Assembly: GCA_002498525.1 (NCBI GenBank)
Contig: DAHR01000015.1
Location: 102,622-131,666 of the forward strand
Length of the DNA: 29,045 nucleotides
Origin: Euryarchaeota archaeon UBA58
GTDB taxonomy: Archaea; Thermoplasmatota; Poseidoniia; Poseidoniales; Thalassarchaeaceae
Direction of reading: 5' to 3'
Shown here: piece by piece, positions 9,501-14,887 of the stretch
Position numbering within the stretch: position 1 is the first letter of the stretch
Layout: every line of letters begins with the position of its first letter
Notes under the pieces: generated by a model
Told to the model about the DNA's origin: nothing
What the model saw: only the letters and a program-made list of their open reading frames with translations
Database searches by the model: none
Program-made: the position numbers and the translations under genes

Positions 9501-9547
9501 ATCCAACCAGTTTCCCTAGTCAGGGCGAGTTGTGTGACAACAACTGA
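6518..9547 (+). CDS. Large secreted protein with thrombospondin type 3-like Ca2+-binding repeats
   Basis: A 1009-residue acidic protein. Residues about 8-24 (YAVAAIAATLCLAGFYT) form a signal peptide or N-terminal anchor, so it should lie on the outer face. The rest is mostly an irregular array of more than a dozen TSP3-like units of the form D.D.DGL.DG.E....T.P, each expected to bind Ca2+ through its Asp side chains; examples are DTDGDGLEDGWE, DSDGDGLNDRWE and DTDNDGLDDGEE. Units are separated by variable inserts, one of which (residues about 440-501) resembles a barrel-sandwich module. The C-terminus (GELCDNN) has no membrane anchor or sorting motif. The frame is open to a TTG at 6425, but the ATG at 6518, or a GTG at 6509 that adds a Lys before the hydrophobic stretch, is more credible. 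Family role is structural or adhesive; the specific function is unknown. Confidence 0.9.
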   Translation: MALTHNQYAVAAIAATLCLAGFYTIIDAGLSTTVSGGFEPAGEDILQRPNEDQTGGEDFDNDGLPDRMEQTLYGTDWRNNDTDGDGLEDGWEIQNGLDPLDSGEATTGDIEGNPPDGGEAGEQNETFPDPDNGAFGDPDRDGLTNEQEAALGTNPTVRDSDGDGLNDRWESLYTETVQTPQGPITLLDPLNPNWGCPLLTPQVEAEMLLIIGIKTWNELPVGPNGKHSCDSVLDIDRQGPDSLPNYLEERYDTNPLEEDSDNDLIPDRVEVAFGSLDLQVHCGVPQFGTIRMDAPYTSLMSGIGDLTWFNQDMDGDGRLNGPGDWDTDGDGMPDGFEYCYNTLLDPANSTDAYGDGDEDGLNNVEEYEVAYTWGPTNFTSPLDPDTDADGMPDGWEYHNGIHPLDGSNAEDDPDFDGYDADGDGGVRFTDLVGVTTIHSIVVEVGDFVQVNRTIFWVTTVQNSQYVNLPVKTPTAGWVYAIDVEIGEEVKSRIQDLAIVVEDHERFTNLDEYNARDRDGDGIVDGRSTDPLVADTDNDGLIDGIEVIGWTIRIVDMGVRDVHVRSNPGVYDTDRDGLSDAMEYYTTFTNATDRDTDSDGLEDYTEAVDGFMWNGTVYFTNASMFDTDNDGLDDGEEVVDGLDQYITHANNADTDDDGLNDGGEVLHIPRPWQSATNPLDNDTDDDGQPDGWEMQVFSVQQNTNSHSLWVTTQNWLPLGCDSMIECGLGPGGWVWDSYLKGFQTSGDRNGDGALDPKYFVYEMNLTGFTIPAGGRWALDPSYGSMPDSAFDIDNDTLLNSLEAPNRWDTNPVDDDTDGDLLPDGWEVSASERAITGGLVDNNTLDALGARGPMDPRMPDSDLDGIDDGSEDFDGDGLNRTHLLNRYCPGWDDPQNAECHIDPTTNKGRMFYDDLENFTNFEEYQNGTDPVNADTDGDGWKDGSEVYHQDHDNDGMWSGWEYYFGFDPMDPADANIDSDGDGYINKCENKWNTNPKDPTSFPSQGELCDNN
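7835..8020 (+). other. Barrel-sandwich (biotinyl/lipoyl-like) module inside the TSP3 protein
   Basis: Residues about 440-501 read VVEVGDFVQ... then VKTPTAGWVYAIDVEIGEEV, ending in LAIVVE. This is the layout of a biotinyl/lipoyl or HlyD-type hybrid-barrel domain: 'V.vGD.V......i' , central 'i.aP..G.V..i.V..Ge.V' and closing 'L..i.'. The hairpin that normally carries the modified Lys (the MKM-type turn) is replaced by a TTVQNSQYV-like turn with no Lys, so it would not be biotinylated. TSP3 units flank it on both sides. The assignment rests on pattern resemblance. Confidence 0.5.
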
Positions 9548-9596
9548 CCAGTGGGTTTCATCTTCTAGCCACCCTGCGAGAACCGAGGTTGAAACG

Positions 9597-10070
9597 ATGT
9601 CCTGGTGGATCATGCCGACGACTGCGGACATCGGGTTTCGCGCTTTTGCGCCCACCGTCGAGGAAACTCTACGCGAATCTGCTCTGGCAATGCAGTCGAT
9701 CCAACTCTCCGAGCGAGGGGCGAGGGAACTGTCCCAACACAAACGCAGCGTGGCGGAGTGGTCCGTCGACGTCGTAGGAGGAGACCTGGAGAGGGGCTTG
9801 GTGCGATGGTTGGAAGAGGTGCTGTACCAAGGCGCAGCAGAGAACAGATGGCTTGTCGATGCGAGCCTTCAGACGTCACAGAATCGCATCACTGCACAGG
9901 TGTCATGGGTCGATTCCGAATTTGTTGAACTCGAGGTCGAGGTGAAGGCCGTGACTCTGCACGACCTCGTTCTGCGGGAGATTTCCGAGTCCGAGATGGT
10001 CGAAGGGGTGGATTCTATTCCGACCTTCGAAGGTCCTGGTTGGATGGCTCAAGTCGTGCTGGACATCTGA
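9597..10070 (+). CDS. Archease, RtcB activator
   Basis: Archease helps RtcB reach the guanylylated state and turn over many substrates during tRNA ligation. The 157-residue protein shows the family landmarks: TADIGFRAFAPTVEETL at the N-terminus, central LVRWLEEVLYQ, then VEVKAVTLHDLVL and the C-terminal WMAQVVLDI. The usual His before TADIG is Thr here. The ATG at 9597 has a GAGGT Shine-Dalgarno-like run 7 bp upstream (9585-9589); an internal ATG at 9612 would leave almost nothing before TADIG. It starts 49 bp after the TSP3 gene and ends 15 bp before the convergent guaC end. Its client RtcB is encoded at the left edge, on the other strand. Confidence 0.92.
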   Translation: MSWWIMPTTADIGFRAFAPTVEETLRESALAMQSIQLSERGARELSQHKRSVAEWSVDVVGGDLERGLVRWLEEVLYQGAAENRWLVDASLQTSQNRITAQVSWVDSEFVELEVEVKAVTLHDLVLREISESEMVEGVDSIPTFEGPGWMAQVVLDI

Positions 10071-10085
10071 GGGATGAATCGTGCA

Positions 10086-11135
10086 TCATTTCTCAACGTC
10101 GAAGCGCTGGTAGACTTCGTTCGTGGTCTGCGTCACGCGTATGAAAGTGGTGCATTTCGGCAGGTCTTTGATGCGGCGAGCGCCGACGTATGAGCAGGCT
10201 GAGCGGACTCCGCCCAGAATCGCTTGAACCGTTGTTTCCAACGACCCTCGATACGGCACTCGAACCTCTTTGCCCTCGGGAGCTCGGTGGCGGGCCACCT
10301 CGCCGTAATGGGCTTCCATCGCTTTTGTCGAGGACATCCCGTAGAACGATTTGTAGATCCCGTCGAGACCTTCGGTGACTTCGCCGCCGGACTCGTCGTG
10401 GCCGGCGAACATGCCTCCGAGCATGACGAAATCGGCGCCGGCGGCGAATGCTTTGGCGACATCGCCTGGTGAAGAACAGCCGCCATCGGCCATGACATGT
10501 CCGGCGAGGCCATGGGCCGCGTCGGCACACTCGGCGATGGCAGAGAGCTGTGGATATCCGACGCCCGCGACTTTGCGAGTGGTGCAGACCGAGCCCGGGC
10601 CGATGCCGACCTTGACGATGTCCGCGCCCGCGAGGACGAGCGCTTCGGTCATCTCTCGCGTCGCGACGTTGCCGGCGATGATGATCTTGTCCGGGAATTC
10701 ATCGCGGACACTCTTGACGAAATCCAAGAACACCTCGCGGTAACCATTCGCTACATCGATGCAGATGAAGGGAATGTCAGGATTGGTCGCCATCTTTCGT
10801 TTCAGGAGGCTGAAACTTTTCTCGGTCGAGCCGCAGGTGGCAGCTACATGGCTGGGGTCGACGCCGTCCTCCCAAGCGGCGCTGTATTCGCGGGTGGCGT
10901 AGAATTTCTGCAGGCAGGTGATCATGCCGTGGTTCTGCAGGACCTTGGCGATTGAGAACAGTCCGGTAGTGTCCATGTTGGATGCAATGATCGGCACGCC
11001 AGCCCAAGTGGTGTTGGTGTGGCGGAATTTGAACTCGCGTTCCAGTGTCACATCGGAGCGTGAAACCAGCGTGCTGCGCTTCGGTCTAATCAAAACGTCA
11101 TCAAAGGTCAATTTCACATCATGCTCTACACGCAT
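10086..11135 (-). CDS. guaC: GMP reductase
   Basis: Converts GMP to IMP and ammonia with NADPH, linking guanine back to adenine nucleotides. The 349-residue protein matches the compact GuaC class (347 residues in E. coli) rather than IMP dehydrogenase. The N-terminal block LTFDDVLIRPKRSTLVSRSDV is GuaC-like, there is no CBS-domain insertion, and the catalytic loop GPGSVCTTRKVAGVGYPQL places the nucleophilic Cys at about 184. MADGGCSSPGDVAKAFAAGADFVMLGG forms the phosphate-binding region, and VPYRGSL and GGVRSACSYVGA the C-terminal part. The ATG at 11135 gives the standard N-terminus. The tRNA-Glu gene lies 135 bp upstream on the same strand. High similarity to bacterial/eukaryal GuaC suggests acquisition by transfer, which only a tree can decide. 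Confidence 0.94.
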   Translation of the reverse strand: MRVEHDVKLTFDDVLIRPKRSTLVSRSDVTLEREFKFRHTNTTWAGVPIIASNMDTTGLFSIAKVLQNHGMITCLQKFYATREYSAAWEDGVDPSHVAATCGSTEKSFSLLKRKMATNPDIPFICIDVANGYREVFLDFVKSVRDEFPDKIIIAGNVATREMTEALVLAGADIVKVGIGPGSVCTTRKVAGVGYPQLSAIAECADAAHGLAGHVMADGGCSSPGDVAKAFAAGADFVMLGGMFAGHDESGGEVTEGLDGIYKSFYGMSSTKAMEAHYGEVARHRAPEGKEVRVPYRGSLETTVQAILGGVRSACSYVGARRIKDLPKCTTFIRVTQTTNEVYQRFDVEK

Positions 11136-11270
11136 ACGGACCTTACTATTGCAACGAAGCGGCGCTTAAGACCGTTCTGACCAATTCAGGAGTCCTCCGT
11201 CACACCGATGATAGGTCCTGGATTGTTCAGTGGATGAATGACTATTCGAATAATCTGCTAGAATTAGATT

Positions 11271-11348
11271 TGGTGCTCGTGCCGGGATTTGAACCCGGGT
11301 CGACGGATCGAGAGTCCGTCATGATGGACCGAACTACACTACACGAGC
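11271..11348 (-). tRNA. tRNA-Glu (anticodon CTC)
   Basis: Read on the minus strand, a 7-bp acceptor stem pairs GCTCGTG with CACGAGC, and the T arm is CCGGG-TTCAAAT-CCCGG. The anticodon stem ACGGA/TCCGT encloses the loop CTCTCGA, giving CTC, which reads GAG (Glu). The D arm GTGTAG...CATCAT is typical of archaeal tRNA-Glu. Discriminator A and a genomically encoded CCA (11271-11273) follow the acceptor stem. There is no intron in the anticodon loop. Confidence 0.96.
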
Positions 11349-11372
11349 GTGGTGGTCGCGCCACCCCCATTC

Positions 11373-11379
11373 CGTATTT
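11373..11379 (-). promoter_or_regulatory. TATA-like element upstream of tRNA-Glu
   Basis: AAATACG on the minus strand begins 31 bases before the first tRNA base. The identical heptamer begins 32 bases before tRNA-His on the other strand, which supports a shared archaeal TATA-type promoter. Confidence 0.5.
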
Positions 11380-11414
11380 GAAAACAATGGATGGAGCGTC
11401 TATTTTGCTCTTCA

Positions 11415-11443
11415 TATTCACTTTCGTATTCACTTTCACTTTC
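11415..11443 (+). repeat. 12-bp tandem repeat, two full copies plus a partial
   Basis: The unit tattcactttc(g/a) occurs at 11415 and 11427 and is followed by a partial actttc. It lies about 70-95 bp upstream of tRNA-Glu on its own strand. It is too short to assign a role; replication slippage would explain it. Confidence 0.6.
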
Positions 11444-11781
11444 AGTTAGGACTCTGTTCCGGCGGTTGATATGCTGACCGTGCGTCATCAGGCCATGAAC
11501 CGAAGCCCGAACCACAACAGCCATCGAATCTACAGGAAGCGCCCTGACCCCGTCAGGATAGTCTGCCTCCGGACTCTGAGGAAGACGACGAACAACCCTG
11601 CCACACCCCGAAACAGCCAGTTGGTCAACTCAACAGGTCGCATAGCTGATCGAGGCGCTTGGCAACCTTTGCCGAAACCCGCCATGCGCGTGAATGTCAG
11701 CAGATCGAGTTGGAATGGACTACACGCAAGGGTACTCGCCTCGCTAGATTCTTCTCGGCATGCTAAGGCGGAGGCGCTCTG

Positions 11782-12036
11782 ATGTCCCGAACTTTCCGAC
11801 TGCGTGAGGCCATTCGTGTTCTGTTGGAAGAACAGGGCACTGCGAACACGGTCGAGGTCTTCGACCATCTCAATGAGAGATTTCGATGGGGTGCGACGAT
11901 GAATCAAGTCGGCAACATCCTCGCCAAGGATCGCCGCTTCGCCAAAGTAGGCCATAAGCGTGGGCAGTTCCGCGGCAGCGTTTACACTGTCTGCGTCTGG
12001 GCGTTGGCTGATGAGCAACAATTGATTCCGGCTTGA
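11782..12036 (+). CDS. Small winged-helix-like protein
   Basis: An 84-residue protein. FRLREAIRVLLEEQGTANT is followed by VEVFDHLNERFRWG, then VGNILAKDRRFAKVG and a closing hairpin SVYTVCVWAL. That is the helix-helix-helix-wing order of HARE-HTH/winged-helix domains: a 'pLt..Ei...l' helix pair, a recognition-type helix containing 'iL..d.rF..vg', and a beta wing. It could bind nucleic acid, but no family was recognised with certainty. The ATG has GGAGG 7 bp upstream. The stop lies 24 bp before the preferred start of the UbiA gene, suggesting one transcript. Confidence 0.75.
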   Translation: MSRTFRLREAIRVLLEEQGTANTVEVFDHLNERFRWGATMNQVGNILAKDRRFAKVGHKRGQFRGSVYTVCVWALADEQQLIPA

Positions 12037-12059
12037 GATGGGCAAGCAATCAATACCGC

Positions 12060-12971
12060 ATGACCCGACGCCGTCTTGTGGCGAGCTTCTCGGATTGGTT
12101 GGAATTATTCCGAGCCGGTAACTGCGTCACCGGTCTTGTCGGAGTTTTCCTCGGCGCCACTCTCGCACTCGAGACGATACCGTCCGGCGACGAGGCGAGA
12201 ATCACCCTTCTTCTCGGCCTCTCGGTCTATGCCTTCATGGCTTCGTGGAATGCTCTCAACGATTATCTCGACCTCAATATCGACAAAGTGAATCAACCCG
12301 GCCGCCCCATTCCTTCTGGCCGAATCTCAATCTCGTCGGCTCGCAACGGTATCCTGCTGATGATGGCGATCTCTCTCGGTAGTCTCGCACAAGGTGGCCT
12401 GATAGCATCAGGATTGACAGAAGACTTCAGCAGTTGGTATCCCGCCGTCTTCATCTGGCTTGCTGCGATTCTGCTGCTGGTGAATTATGAATCGATCGGC
12501 TCCGTCACCCTCGGTCTGAAGGAGAGAGGTCTGCCTGGTAATCTAGCCATTTCGCTTTCGGTCGGACTTGTGGTGCTGTTCGGTGCAGCGGGTGTGTTCG
12601 ACCCCTGGAATCAGCGAGCAGTGTCCCTCTTCTTCATCGGCACACTGTACAATCTCGCTCGTGAGATTATCAAGGATATCGAGGATATGGAGGGCGATGA
12701 GGGTAGAAACACATTCGCGATGAGAGTTGGGGCCGAGAAGGCCAGAGCCGTTGCTTGGGCGATACTTCTCGTGACCATGATTGCCCTGATCTCTCCCTTC
12801 GCCCTCAACGTCTTCCCCGATATCCATCTGATTCTGATGGCTCCAGCCCTGTTCACACTGACCGTCGTCAAGAAGCACCTCTTCCTCGCTGAGGATACCG
12901 CAGCTCAGAAGATGACTAAGAAATCGATGATTCTGGCTTTGATCGGTATACTGATCAGCGCTCTGGTCTGA
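12060..12971 (+). CDS. UbiA-family prenyltransferase, probable digeranylgeranylglyceryl phosphate synthase
   Basis: Probably adds the second geranylgeranyl chain to geranylgeranylglyceryl phosphate, the second ether bond of archaeal membrane lipids. The 303-residue protein is a polytopic membrane protein with eight or nine hydrophobic segments. Both Asp-rich prenyl-diphosphate/Mg2+ motifs are present: NDYLDLNIDKVNQPGRPIPSG at about 67-87 (NDxxDxxxD) and REIIKDIEDMEGDEG at about 201-215. These loops are close to archaeal DGGGP synthase; other UbiA substrates (quinone or heme precursors) are possible. The frame opens at a TTG (12033) overlapping the upstream stop, but the ATG at 12060 starts ten residues before the helix SDWLELFRAGN and fits the family better. 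Confidence 0.88.
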   Translation: MTRRRLVASFSDWLELFRAGNCVTGLVGVFLGATLALETIPSGDEARITLLLGLSVYAFMASWNALNDYLDLNIDKVNQPGRPIPSGRISISSARNGILLMMAISLGSLAQGGLIASGLTEDFSSWYPAVFIWLAAILLLVNYESIGSVTLGLKERGLPGNLAISLSVGLVVLFGAAGVFDPWNQRAVSLFFIGTLYNLAREIIKDIEDMEGDEGRNTFAMRVGAEKARAVAWAILLVTMIALISPFALNVFPDIHLILMAPALFTLTVVKKHLFLAEDTAAQKMTKKSMILALIGILISALV

Positions 12972-13928
12972 TCATTGCAAGGCGTGATAGGCTTGCCAGG
13001 CTTCCTCGTTGCACATATATGTCAAGAGAGACATCTGTGCCCACATCCTGTTTTCAGCCTGATCGAAGACGATGCTGTTCTTAGAATCGATAACCGCATC
13101 GCTGACTTCCTCGCCCCGATGAGCTGGCAGACAGTGCATGAACAGGTAATCCGAGTCTGCATGGGCGACGAGATCCTCGTTTATCTGGAAGCCTTCAAAC
13201 TTGGCGGATTTGTCAGACATGTGTTCTTCCCCCATCGAGACGAAAATGTCGGTGTAGACGACACCCGCATCGCTGACCGCTTCGACAGGATCGTTACTGC
13301 CGGTGATGCTCGCTCCTGTTCTATCGGCGATTCTTCTCGCTCGAGCCATGACTCCAGAATCGGGTTCCATCCCCTCTGGTGTGGCATACTTGACATCGTG
13401 GCCAAGGGCGACTCCTGCTAGGACGAGATCGTGCAAGACGTTGTTGCCATCACCGACCCAGGCTATGTGTCCAGCGTCCTTCTGGCCGAATTCGGTGATG
13501 GTCATGAGATCAGCAGCAGACTGACAGGGATGGTGCAGATCCGACAGCGCATTAATGACCGGAACCGTTGCGGTGCGAGCCAGTTCAGCGACGTCTTCAT
13601 GACCGAAACAACGGTAGGTGATGCCGTCTAGGAAGCGCGAAAGTACCGCAGCGGTGTCTGCGATCGACTCCGACTCTCCCAGTTGGATGTCATTTGCAAG
13701 AAGGGTCAGCGATTGACCTCCCAATTTATGCACACCGACTTCGAATGAGACTCGGGTTCTGGTCGAAGGCTTCTCGTAGATCGAACCGATGGATAAGCCA
13801 TCCAAGGGTTTGAAATCGTCGTGAATCTCCGTATCGTTTTTGTAACGAATCGCCCAATCGATGATATCTGGTAGATCCTCTACGAAATCATCGATCGCCA
13901 GAAGGTCCTTCTTTTCATTTGATTTCAT
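12972..13928 (-). CDS. argF: Ornithine carbamoyltransferase
   Basis: Transfers the carbamoyl group of carbamoyl phosphate to ornithine, giving citrulline for arginine synthesis. The 318-residue protein has every signature: STRTR at about 55-59 (carbamoyl-phosphate loop), HPCQ at 133-136, WVGDGNNVLHDL in the ornithine domain and HCLPAHRGEEV at about 265-275, where the Cys and 'HCLP' mark OTC rather than aspartate transcarbamoylase. The ATG at 13928 gives the usual short leader MKSNEKKDLLAIDDF; the ATG at 13952 would add eight residues. It overlaps the end of the GPN GTPase gene by 14 bp, so the two should be translated from one message. No other arginine gene is in the window. Confidence 0.95.
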   Translation of the reverse strand: MKSNEKKDLLAIDDFVEDLPDIIDWAIRYKNDTEIHDDFKPLDGLSIGSIYEKPSTRTRVSFEVGVHKLGGQSLTLLANDIQLGESESIADTAAVLSRFLDGITYRCFGHEDVAELARTATVPVINALSDLHHPCQSAADLMTITEFGQKDAGHIAWVGDGNNVLHDLVLAGVALGHDVKYATPEGMEPDSGVMARARRIADRTGASITGSNDPVEAVSDAGVVYTDIFVSMGEEHMSDKSAKFEGFQINEDLVAHADSDYLFMHCLPAHRGEEVSDAVIDSKNSIVFDQAENRMWAQMSLLTYMCNEEAWQAYHALQ

Positions 13929-14793
13929 GTTCGATGTCTCCCGCGAAGCCATCCCTCATGTCAGCCATCCCACCGAATACCGTCTGAGCGAATGTCAAGA
14001 GATCGGCCAGTCCTTCTTCCTCTTCGCTCGAGAGTGGTACGAGGCCTGGTAGGATGGCTGCGTGCTGCATCATCCGAAGTTGACCGATGGCGAACTCAGC
14101 GCGTGAAGTACCTGAATGCTGACTCGCAGACTCAGCCGCCGATTCTTCATACAGAGCTGCTTCAAGCACATCGAGATCATCACCCCACTCAAGAATACGA
14201 GCGAGATCCTCGGGGGGCAGAAGATCGGTTTTGGAAAGGAAATTGGCTGTTGGCAGTCCGAGTCTGAAATGCACGATCGACGACAATAACATCTGCGAGA
14301 CGAAGCCGCTCGGCGTCTGCGAAAGCATTGGGTCGAAGAGGAAGACGAGACAAGCTCGTCCTTGTCCGAGAACTTCTACGAGGTGGGTGGACGCCTCGCG
14401 GAAAGCGAACAATTCGACCTGTCCCGGAGTATCGATGATGAGGATGTCTCCCGATAACCCTTCGATCTCCTCCTGGATATCGAATGCCTGTGAAGCGACG
14501 AGGTCCGCGGCGAGAATCTGTGCCCCATTGGGACCGAGGTCGTATTCATCCATCACGTCAGAGAGCGAAACCAGATCACGAACATCGAATTCCGGATCAT
14601 AATGCACCCTCTCGGCGCCTGGATCGAGATTTATCGTCAAGACGTCGATCTGCAGAAATCGCGCCCAGCGTTGAAAGGCAGTGACCAGAGTGCTCTTGCC
14701 AGCACCAGCCGTGCCGACCACGAAGACGACTGGCGGGGTGGTTCCGTCCTGATTGCTCACGACTCCTGCCCGCCGGATGGGTAATTCAACCAT
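13915..14793 (-). CDS. GPN-loop GTPase
   Basis: GPN-loop GTPases are dimeric GTPases found in archaea and eukaryotes; the eukaryal ones assist RNA polymerase II assembly and nuclear import, and the archaeal role is unsettled. The 292-residue protein has the P-loop GTAGAGKST (27-35), the diagnostic Gly-Pro-Asn insertion in YDLGPNGA (87-89), the G3 motif DTPGQVELF (121-129) and SKTD for guanine recognition (187-190). It carries an Ala/Ser/Glu-rich insert near residue 215-230. An N-terminal extension of about 20 residues before PPVVFVVG leaves the exact start open; the ATG at 14793 is used. It is divergent from the 971-residue protein gene, with 94 bp between the starts. Confidence 0.93.
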   Translation of the reverse strand: MVELPIRRAGVVSNQDGTTPPVVFVVGTAGAGKSTLVTAFQRWARFLQIDVLTINLDPGAERVHYDPEFDVRDLVSLSDVMDEYDLGPNGAQILAADLVASQAFDIQEEIEGLSGDILIIDTPGQVELFAFREASTHLVEVLGQGRACLVFLFDPMLSQTPSGFVSQMLLSSIVHFRLGLPTANFLSKTDLLPPEDLARILEWGDDLDVLEAALYEESAAESASQHSGTSRAEFAIGQLRMMQHAAILPGLVPLSSEEEEGLADLLTFAQTVFGGMADMRDGFAGDIEHEIK

Positions 14794-14887
14794 TCGCGAA
14801 CTGAATCAGTCCTATAGGACTGCGCGCGAGCAACAATTAAACGAGCCGAATGGCCGTCACCGCCTACCTTCGGGGCTGCCGAGCACT

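Larger units (their letters stand above)
11349..11781 (+). other. Gene-free stretch between tRNA-Glu and the winged-helix gene
   Basis: No convincing protein is seen. Overlapping open frames on both strands are rich in Arg, Ser and Pro and lack recognisable folds. It contains the tRNA-Glu promoter, a short 12-bp tandem repeat (11415-11443) and the Shine-Dalgarno GGAGG (11770-11774) of the next gene. I looked for signature blocks of RNase P RNA and SRP RNA and did not see them. A small RNA cannot be excluded. Confidence 0.6.

Noticed and set aside
10777..11007. Short minus-strand frames and a plus-strand frame within guaC
   Set aside because: They overlap conserved GuaC sequence and have no independent support.
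11442..11491. Possible C/D box small RNA on the minus strand
   Set aside because: A CTGATGA and a CTGA are about 40 bases apart, but the first base of the C box is wrong and no C'/D' pair was found.
11471..11782. A 103-residue plus-strand frame ending on the start of the winged-helix gene
   Set aside because: The stop-start overlap is suggestive, but the translation is Arg/Ser/Asn-rich without secondary-structure pattern and has no ribosome site; treated as non-coding.
11530..12045. A 171-residue minus-strand frame covering the winged-helix gene
   Set aside because: The plus-strand winged-helix gene has a GGAGG site and a fold-like pattern, while this frame has atypical composition and no recognisable domain.
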